From Sorex araneus (taxonomy: Eukaryota; Chordata; Mammalia; Eulipotyphla; Soricidae), in contig NC_073303.1 in assembly GCF_027595985.1 (NCBI RefSeq), forward strand, positions 94,365,591 through 94,429,590: a stretch of DNA of 64,000 bases, given 5' to 3'. A program made the position numbers and the translations under genes. Shown piece after piece: positions 24,684 to 64,000 of the stretch. Every line of letters begins with the position of its first letter. Within the stretch, counting starts at the first letter, position 1. Below the pieces are notes generated by a model, which saw only the letters and a program-made list of their open reading frames with translations, ran no database searches and was not told where the DNA came from.

Positions 24684-25088
24684 GCCAGAAAGATAGAGAG
24701 GAAGAGATATAGAGATAAAGAAATAGAGAGAGACAGCAATGTAGAGGGAGAATGGAAAAATAGAGATATATAGATTACAGAGAGATAAGGATGACAAGGT
24801 CTAGAGTCAGAGAAAGATGGGAACCAACAGAGAGAGCTCGGAGCTAGAGATAAAAACAGGTAGAAATAGAGACAGAGGGTAATAGAGACAGGGAGATAGA
24901 AATATAGAGAAGGAAAGAGGAAGATAGGGCTATAGAGATAAAGGGAAAACAGAGATAAAGTGAGATAGAGATAGAAAGAGCTAGAGAGAACGAAAGAGTT
25001 AGAACTAAACACAGAGATAGAGACAAAGCTAGAGAAAAATAGATGTAGTTATATGTGAGAGAGGCAGACACAGAAAAAGAGAGAGGAA

Positions 25089-25155
<67 letters not shown>

Positions 25156-25160
25156 TGATT
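24684..25160 (+). repeat. degenerate purine-rich GAGATA tract with (AT)n and (GA)n
   Basis: Nearly 480 bases of imperfect GAGATA/GAGA units, ending in (TA)n (25091-25120) and (GA)n (25121-25153). Minus-strand open frames rich in L, S and Y are repeat artefacts. Confidence 0.85.
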
Positions 25161-25242
25161 CCTTGCACCCATTTAAGTGTATCCAGGTAAAGAAAACGGA
25201 GATTTGTGAACTGTGTCATATGTGCATTCTTCATTTAGAAAC

Positions 25243-25412
25243 AGAGTTCTGATTTCCATGATTTTCCCTGAGAGTCTCATTAGTCTCAAAACCATAGCCT
25301 GTGACCCAGGATTCTAGGTGTCCCTGAGCTCCTGACACTTTCCTGTCTCTGTACAGGACTTAGAGGAGGATGTGATACAATGTTCCTTTGAGAAAGTCAC
25401 TCTCGTGACTCC
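25243..25412 (+). repeat. diverged duplicate of 21943-22112 (copy 2)
   Basis: Same order and strand as copy 1, 3.3 kb away: AGTTCTGATTTCCATGATTT, GTCTCAAAACCATAGCCTG, CCTGACACTTTCCTGTCTCT and GAGGAGGATGTGATACAATG. Similarity fades past GAAAGTCACT. Confidence 0.75.
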
Positions 25413-27887
25413 TGTCCTTCACAGAATAATGAGGTGTCGATGACATCTTCATCATGCTCTGACATAGCAGATAGTTTCCCACCCTTCATCCTTCTCACTC
25501 CTCCTCAGCCCCCACCCTCACCTTTGCATCTAGGGAGAAAAAGGCTTCAGAGGAATTTCCACAGTGCTGGAGAAAGCACTAAAACTCTGAGTTTTGAGCA
25601 TTACCCTGACCTAGAGGACTGGGGAATCTCGGGCGTAAAATCTGTTTACACCCTTCATCATGGGTTAGACTTGGGGCTCCTCCAGCTTAAACATTCTGAT
25701 GATCGCTTGCTGATTCTTTGTATCTTTCTGAGAGCTGTTCCAGGGCGAGGACCAAAGGCCTGGCTTTCTAACCCCTGAGTTTTGGTCTCTGCTTCTTGGG
25801 CTAGCAATTCTTCAGTACCGCTGTGAAGGGAAGAGCCTGTGAGCAGCACTTTACATACTTTACATACTTCAGCAGCCTCAATCAACAGGAAAATCTGCAA
25901 AGTGGGCATTATTATTAAAACAGGATGTTAAAATGAGATGCGTTCTGCTTTCTCAGAGATCAAAGACTGAGACAAATAGTGACATCCTGTGCTAGACAAA
26001 GTCGGTGGCCTAAATCGGATCTACCAGCCTCAGTCCGAGCCTGCTCCAGTCATTTTCATGGCTAATAATGGTGACTCTGCTGTTGGAGAGAAGGGGACAC
26101 TCTATTGTCATGAAAGTAACAATCTGTGCCTGAAGTTTGTTCCAATAGCAAGATAAAATGTACTTCTAAACAGGTTTACTGTATTTATTTTCCACAAAAT
26201 TATGAACTTAGCATGAATTTTTGATCTCACTGTTCTGTAGATCATAAACTGAAATAGGCCAAAATCCAGGTGTGAGCAGCTTTCTGACCTTTACTCTCTT
26301 ACACTGTGGGGTAGCCCTGAATGACTGGTGTCCTTTAGGAGAGGGATATTTGATATGAAGAGAAATGTTTTGGAGATGGGGGAAGAGATTGTGGAGCAGT
26401 CACTAACTAAGGAACAACTGTGAATCCTCAGCACCCTCCAAAAGCAATGAGCAAATTATGAACCGACTCCCCTGTGTACTTCGGAGGTAGTGAACCTACA
26501 CTTAACCCTTAACTCTGGACTTATGATCTCAAGATTCTCACATGATTTTCTGTTGTATTCCTCATCCAGATTGTGGTCATCTGGATGGCAGCCATAGGAA
26601 ACTGACATAGATACCACCATTCCACCTCTGTGTTCCTGGAGAGTCAAGCAGAGAGGGAAATACTGCCCCATGGTGCTACTTCCTCTTTCCATATGAATCC
26701 CCAGGACTAGATACCTGAGCTTAGATTAAGGGTACCTGGAAGCACCAGGACCATCAGCTCTGACACCACAGCAGTTATGATTATCTGACTTCCGAACTAC
26801 GATTGTGAAGAGACACATTTGGCCGATCCAACTCTGGGTCAAGCTAGGATGGCCATAATGATGCACCAACAGGACTCTGAGTGCTGCAAGTCTAGATTAA
26901 CTATGTGACAGAGGCCACAACTCCATACCCATAATTCTCTCCCCATTCATATCTGATAACTGCACATCAGTGTTGTTGGAACATTATCTATTCCAGGGAA
27001 TAAATCATACTCTAAAGGATCAGAGTAAGCCCATTTCTTCTTGTCAATAGTCTAAAAATGAACACAAACTTTATGTCCATTATCACTAGACATAAAGGTA
27101 ATTCCTTGGGAAGATTTACTATAAAAAGACATTTTAAAAACTTTTTTATTGATTGAGGTATTATTATTACAATACTGTTATTAATGATTTTATGAGTACA
27201 TAGTTTCAACACAACACCTATCACCAGTGTAAGAAAAGGACATTAAAGAGAAGATCGTTGGTAATACCCTGCTTTGCTTCCAACATAGGTACTGTTAGGA
27301 GATGTGATGTCTGGCACTATGGCAGCCAGATTGTGTCAATACAATAAGATTTCATTTATATGATAAAAATAACAGAATCTGGATAGTCTGTATCCTGATG
27401 ACATCACTATGAATTGACTAATCCTAGTCCTTTGGTTAAAGCATTTGCATTGGTGTTTGATTACTTACAACAAACCATCCTAAATGAAAGAGTTTATAAT
27501 GAGTCAGAGGCTGTTTGGGGTCTTCAGTGTCATCAATAGGTTTGGCAGGAAAATCACAATGATTATAAACCTATTTGAAGTCCAGAAAGCATGAGGAAAT
27601 AGAGATATCAGGAGACTTCTATTGAACACTGATCCTCTCCTACTGTGTGATGTAACATCAAAGAATTCCTGAGTCATACCTTTCACAGCTGAAAATGGGG
27701 ATGATTATCTCAACATCTGGATCGAGTAATAACTGAGTTTGGTCTATGGTCAAGTGAGAAGATGTATAAACATATGGCATGCCACATAAATGACAGACTG
27801 TTATAAATCCAATTGCTTTTAATTTGGGGTGTGTGTGTATTTAATAGAGTGAGTAAGAGATAGAGAAAGACAGAGAGAGAAACAGAG
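25413..27887. other. no gene seen
   Basis: Intergenic sequence downstream of TG. No conserved coding segment was recognised. CTGAAAATGGGGATGATTAT near 27690 may be a MIR relic on the plus strand. Confidence 0.4.
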
Positions 27888-27894
27888 AAAGAAG

Positions 27895-28047
27895 AAGCTC
27901 TTTGGGGTCATACCTGGCTCTGTGTTGAGGAATAATTCCTGGAAGTGGTTAGGGGACCATATCCATACGCAGTGCCAGGAATCAAAACTGGGATTGTCTA
28001 CCTGCAAGGCAAGTGCCTTAAACCTTGTGCTATTTCTCTAGTTCCAA
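27895..28047 (-). mobile_element. diverged SINE (first family)
   Basis: Minus-strand match: GGGGTCATACCTGGCTCTGT, AGGAATAATTCCTGGAAGTG, GGGGACCATATCCATACGC and CCTGCAAGGCAAGTGCC. Confidence 0.6.
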
Positions 28048-28609
28048 GAGTTTTAAACAGACTATATCAGGAGATTTGCTTACATAAATGTTATCTTTAG
28101 GAGGATTAATAATGAAAAAAACCCAAAAAACAAAATAAGCTACTGAACGGGAAACCCAAATCAAACAGAAGCTGAAGTAATAATTATATCTTCTTGTTTC
28201 CAAGTCTTCATTCAAGTCCTCTCAATTTTACTTCCTAATGGTCCTAGGATCTGCAACTTCCTCCCATCTCACCCCTCACTGTCTTGATTTAGACCTCATT
28301 GTTCCTTCCTTAGACTATTGCACCAGCCTGCTTCATAGAATCTGCATGAATCTTTCTCACATGCAGTCTGTCTCTCTGCAGCCTACTCACAATGATTCCC
28401 TATTTCCTGTCACTGTAAATATCTATTTCGCCTTCTCTAGGGCAAGAGTTTTTTTCTCCCCAGCATCCAGCTCAGGAACTGACACAGAAAATGCTCCACA
28501 AATATTTGCTGGAAGGAAACAGAAGCCTAGGATTCAAGTACCAAGATTTTAAAGCCTAGTTTGTGTCTCCCAAGGGTCTTTCTGAATAAATAAATCAGTC
28601 ACCCATATT

Positions 28610-60445
<31,836 letters not shown>

Positions 60446-60487
60446 CTGGAAGAGAAAGCAGACTCAGGGTCCATAGTGCAGATCCTC

Positions 60488-60688
60488 TTCATCCTCTTTT
60501 ATTTTTTTTTTCTTTTTGGGTCACACCTGGCAATGCACAAGGGTTACTCCTGGCTTTGTACTCAGATATTACTCCTGGTGGTACTCAGGGGACCGTATAG
60601 GATGTTGGGAATTGAACCCAGGTTGGCCGCGTGCAAGGCAAACGCCCTACTTGCTGTGCTATTGCTCCAGCCTTTCATCCTCTTTTAT
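60488..60688 (-). mobile_element. young SINE (first family) just upstream of a TG exon, 15-bp target duplication
   Basis: The perfect duplication TTCATCCTCTTTTAT (60488-60502 and 60674-60688) flanks the body 60503-60672. It is sense to TG, with its A tail toward the exon, 57 bases before the acceptor. Tail and duplication together create an AATAAA on the TG strand (60498-60503). Confidence 0.95.
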
Positions 60689-61084
60689 CTGAGAAACCTG
60701 ACCAGCACGTCATGGCTGTTTTCTGTTCTACACACACGGACTTCAACTCTCTTCCAGGGATGGGAAGCTCAGCACTGTTTCAGATCCTGTCAATACACTG
60801 CGTGATCGAAAGCTAGTGTCTCTCTAGACCTCAGCTTCCTTATCAGTAAATCAGAGGATTAGACAAAGTGCTCTTCCTTCTTTGTATAAGGAGAAGTGGT
60901 GATGGGCTTTGAATAGGAACAACAATCACAACTATTGTTTGGGAAGAGAATTCTGACAGATGGGAACACTGTCCAGCACCATCTCCTGTGTTCAAGGAAA
61001 TAACAAACTATTCTGGCTGCTCAGTGAACACAGAAATGAACTTTCAAATAGAAGCCCTCCTAGAAGATGAGGAAACACATTTAA

Positions 61085-61380
61085 AAAAATTGAACCACCA
61101 TGAGATATAATTATAAAACTTTTGTGGTCTGTTTTCAGTCATACACGTTCCAACACCCATCCCTCTACCAGTTTACATTTCTCACTACAGCAACCCCCTG
61201 TATCCCTCCTCTCAGCCCATCCTGCCTCTATGACAAGCACTTTTCTTCTGTCTCTCTCTCGCTCGCTCGCTCGCTCTCTCTCCTTTTGGGCATTATGGTT
61301 TGTAATACAGATACTGAGAAGTCATCATATCTGATCCTTTACCCACTTTCAGCACATATCTCCTATCCAGAGTGATAACT
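61085..61380 (-). mobile_element. L1 3' end fragment with (TCGC)n-like run
   Basis: On plus: AAAAAATTGAACCACCATGA, CAACACCCATCCCTCTACCA, CATTATGGTTTGTAATACAG. The usual (CT)n carries CGCTCGCTCGCTCGCT at 61260-61275. Confidence 0.7.
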
Positions 61381-61553
61381 TCTAACCATCACTGTCATAA
61401 CACATTTTAGTGGAATGAAATACTTTCTGAATGAATGAAATGAAATATATTTCCAGTGAAGGAAATATAATCATGAGCCAGTATATGTATGTAATATATA
61501 AATATATATAATTTATACATAAATATAAATATATAATCAATAAATATATAATC

Positions 61554-61822
61554 AGTAAATATATCACTGTCACTGTCATCCCATTGTTCATCGATTTGCT
61601 TGAGCAGGCACCAGTAACATCTCCATTGTGAGACTTGTTGTTACTGTTTTGGGCACACCAAATACGCCACAGGTAGCTTGCCAGGCTCTGCTGTGCAGGT
61701 GAGATACTCTCGGTAGCTTGCTGGGCTCTCCAAGAGGGGCAGAGGAATCAAACCTGGGTAGGCCACGTGCAAGGCAAATGCCCTACCCGCTATGCTATCA
61801 CTCCAGCCCCCAGTAAATATAT
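61554..61822 (-). mobile_element. SINE, second family, with 11-bp target duplication
   Basis: AGTAAATATAT (61554-61564 and 61812-61822) flanks a full-length minus copy: ATCGATTTGCTTGAGCAGGC, GTAGCTTGCCAGGCTCTGC, GGCCACGTGCAAGGCAAATG, CTATCACTCCAGCCCC. Confidence 0.93.
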
Positions 61823-62153
61823 AATCAATCTAAATATATAATCAGAGCCAATATAAATATGTTTCATGTTGGGTTGCTGGGACATTTTCTCTATAAGAAC
61901 ATAGGTTGTGGGTACTGTGTTCCAGGAGGGTGCTCTTGGGGCTGAATGGCTAACAGAGCTGGGTCACCTACTTTGAATTTAGAAGAAGGGATCCAAGGAT
62001 GGTCTTAGTTGGGGGATAATCCCAAGACCTTGCTCTCTGGAACACCTGAATTTCCACCTCACACAATGGCCACCCACAATAGAATCAGGGATTATATGAG
62101 ATGGAAGACACCAGCACCGCTATGATAAGAGCTCCGAAGACTTAGAAAGAAAT

Positions 62154-62353
62154 GAAAGGCATTTCGGGGCTGTAGCAATTGCACAGTAGGTAGGGCATTT
62201 GCCTTGCATGTGGTCGACCCAGGTTCGATTCTCAGCATCCCATATGGTCTGCTGAACACTACCAGGGATAATTCCTGAGTGCAGAGCCAGGAATAACCCC
62301 TGCATATCACTGGGTGTTACCTAAAAGGAAAAAAAAAACCAGAAAGGTATTTC
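62154..62353 (+). mobile_element. SINE (first family) with 12-bp target duplication
   Basis: GAAAGGCATTTC (62154-62165) and GAAAGGTATTTC (62342-62353) flank a copy with GGTCGACCCAGGTTCGATTC and an A tail. Confidence 0.9.
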
Positions 62354-64000
62354 AAGAGCTTCCCCTGATTTCCATCTGTTAGATGTTCATAGCCACTGTA
62401 TAATTAGCTGATGTAAATTCCCCTATTTTACAACTACTGAAAAAAAGAAATAGGAAAATCTAGTCATTTGGCCAATTTTTTGAGATTAGAAATAAGCACC
62501 AGATATCTTGAAAGGTCCATGGAAACAGCCTGACAGGCTGTCAGAGAGTTGCGGTGTGGAGTCATTTTTGTTCTGGGATTAGAATCAACCTGTCTTAGCA
62601 GGCAGGTGACTATAGAGCTGAACACTTACCTCTAATTTCTATAGAAAATAGGTTGAACATTAGCACATCCCACTCCTAAACTTATCAATGCATACCAAAT
62701 AGAAACATGGTTTTGCTTTCCATTATGCAGCATGGGGAGGGGGCTATAGTTCTGTGCCTGTTGGTTTCTCACTCTGATGATAAGGGGCCAGTTTCTCTGA
62801 GACCCATGAGATAGATACTTTATCCTGAGAGAATATATGCACACCTAACCCTACATGCATACAGACACACAGATATATGCTTGCCTATACAATACACAAC
62901 ACACACAATGCATGTGTACACACACTACACATACAAACATGACACACACACGTACAATACAATAATACATGCACACAGCACATGCCCTAATACACAATGA
63001 AGATATTCAAAGAGAGTTCCGTACTTTAAATTGCACTTGAGCTTGAAAAACACAGGCCAGCTGAGGTGGGAAGTCCCAGAGCTCCAACTTCCAACTCGCC
63101 TGGGTGGTGCGGATTTCAGAATGGGGCCCTGCGGATGTTCTCAACATTCTCATAAGCTATAAAAATCCAGGGTTTCTGACATGGTAAGGAAGTGGTTAAA
63201 GGTGTGGGCAACCCCAACACTGCAAGACCGCATAGGTGACTTTCCTCTCTCTGAAAGTATCTAGCTTCAATTGATCTTCTGTAAGAAAAACTCTTGCTTC
63301 ATGGAAAACTCAGTGGTTAAGAGATAACTGTCTATTTAGTCTTTCATCTGCAGCATGACTGGAGAAAAAGAGCTGGGGTATGGAGAGAGGTGCTTTGGGG
63401 GTGCTCTGAGGGCAGTAGGACCAGGGTCAAACTCCGGACCTATTCCCTACTGTGGTCTAGGCAAGTGTCAAACATCCAGGAGCCTCTATTTCTTTCCTCC
63501 TGAGTGAGAGAAGAGACCCAGTGTACAGGGGGTCATACAGACACACATGTGTGTGGGAGCAATGTGTGGGTCTCTGGGAGCAGCAAGAGCTCTTCAGCCC
63601 ACCCTGTCCTTGTCATGCCAGCAGTCCCTCAGCAGGGCATGTGCTTTATCTTCATCTGCCCTAGCTATTGAATTGCAGGCAGTTTCTGCTAGCTGTTTTT
63701 TTTTAATCTTTAAAAATAGTTCAGGGCAAAACCACAATGTCTGACCACTGTTTTTTCTTCCTGGAACCTCCAAACAGTATAAGGAGCCTTGACCTCAGCT
63801 TGCACACTGACAATCTCTTGGCAGTGTCTGCCCTTGTCTAAGCAAAATCACATACAGTCACAGAGAGAAAGACATTCACACACACAGATGCATACATTGG
63901 CATACACCCTCATAAAAGGCAGGACCACTAGACATGCATGCACATTCAGAAACACACACAAATATTCTCAGAAATATACACCCAGTGCACCCCGAGACAC

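Larger units (their letters stand above)
60446..64000 (-). other. TG: TG intron, 5' part outside the window
   Basis: The sequence upstream of the first exon seen carries SINEs, an L1 end, a CA-rich stretch (62840-63000) and otherwise unique sequence. I looked for the preceding TG exon (ending just before G-G-S-A-L-S) and did not find it, so this is intron to the edge. Confidence 0.8.

Noticed and set aside
62840..63000. CA/ACAC-rich stretch considered as an array or origin-like repeat
   Set aside because: An irregular CA-rich microsatellite with no spaced repeat unit.

Overview
The window is mammalian nuclear DNA, most likely from a shrew (Soricidae, Sorex-like). It is dense in two related tRNA-derived SINE families. 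One opens with GGGGCTGGAGTGATAGCACA, has a good internal B box (GGTTCGATTCC) and ends in ...GTGTGACCCAAAAAGC plus an A-rich tail, which I recall as the SOR family of shrews. L1 3' ends finishing in GTGATTCAATAAA, LTRs, ancient MIR-like repeats and many long microsatellites fill much of the rest. The species assignment rests on my memory of these repeats.

The main gene is the 3' end of thyroglobulin (TG) on the minus strand. Seven consecutive exons are intact: 60281-60445, 59281-59448, 47507-47688, 45823-45930, 31132-31266, 29962-30152, and the terminal exon from 28810 to about 28610 with the stop at 28695-28697 and AATAAA at 28627-28632. Every internal junction has an AG acceptor and a GT donor, the phases fit, and together they give 354 codons plus stop: the C-terminal part of the cholinesterase-like (ChEL) domain and the hormone-forming tail. 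Counting back from the 48 exons of human TG these are exons 42-48. The upstream exons lie beyond base 64000.

In human and mouse the Src-like adaptor gene SLA lies antisense inside the 3' introns of TG. At the matching place here, in the 11.6-kb intron 47689-59280, the plus strand has a GC-rich stretch with an ETS palindrome (54327-54336), a perfect octamer ATGCAAAT (54457-54464), and an ATG-led 33-codon open segment ending at a donor (54563-54661). I propose this as an upstream promoter and first coding exon of SLA. This is an inference.

Layout: 1-28600 is intergenic sequence downstream of TG, mostly L1 fragments (the largest, 9396-12728, has a broken reverse-transcriptase ORF), SINEs, a probable solo LTR at 19992-20423, a second LTR-like block near 13434-14030, and polypyrimidine/polypurine microsatellites. 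28600-60445 is the TG exon/intron region, and 60446-64000 is TG intron. Most open frames outside the TG exons are translations of simple repeats, SINEs or L1. Points for a second look: the altered hormonogenic C-terminus of TG (S-Y-K), the SLA promoter candidate, a 478-bp long relative of the second SINE family at 30417-30894, retroelements inserted just upstream of two TG splice acceptors, and a diverged 170-bp duplication at 21943/25243.
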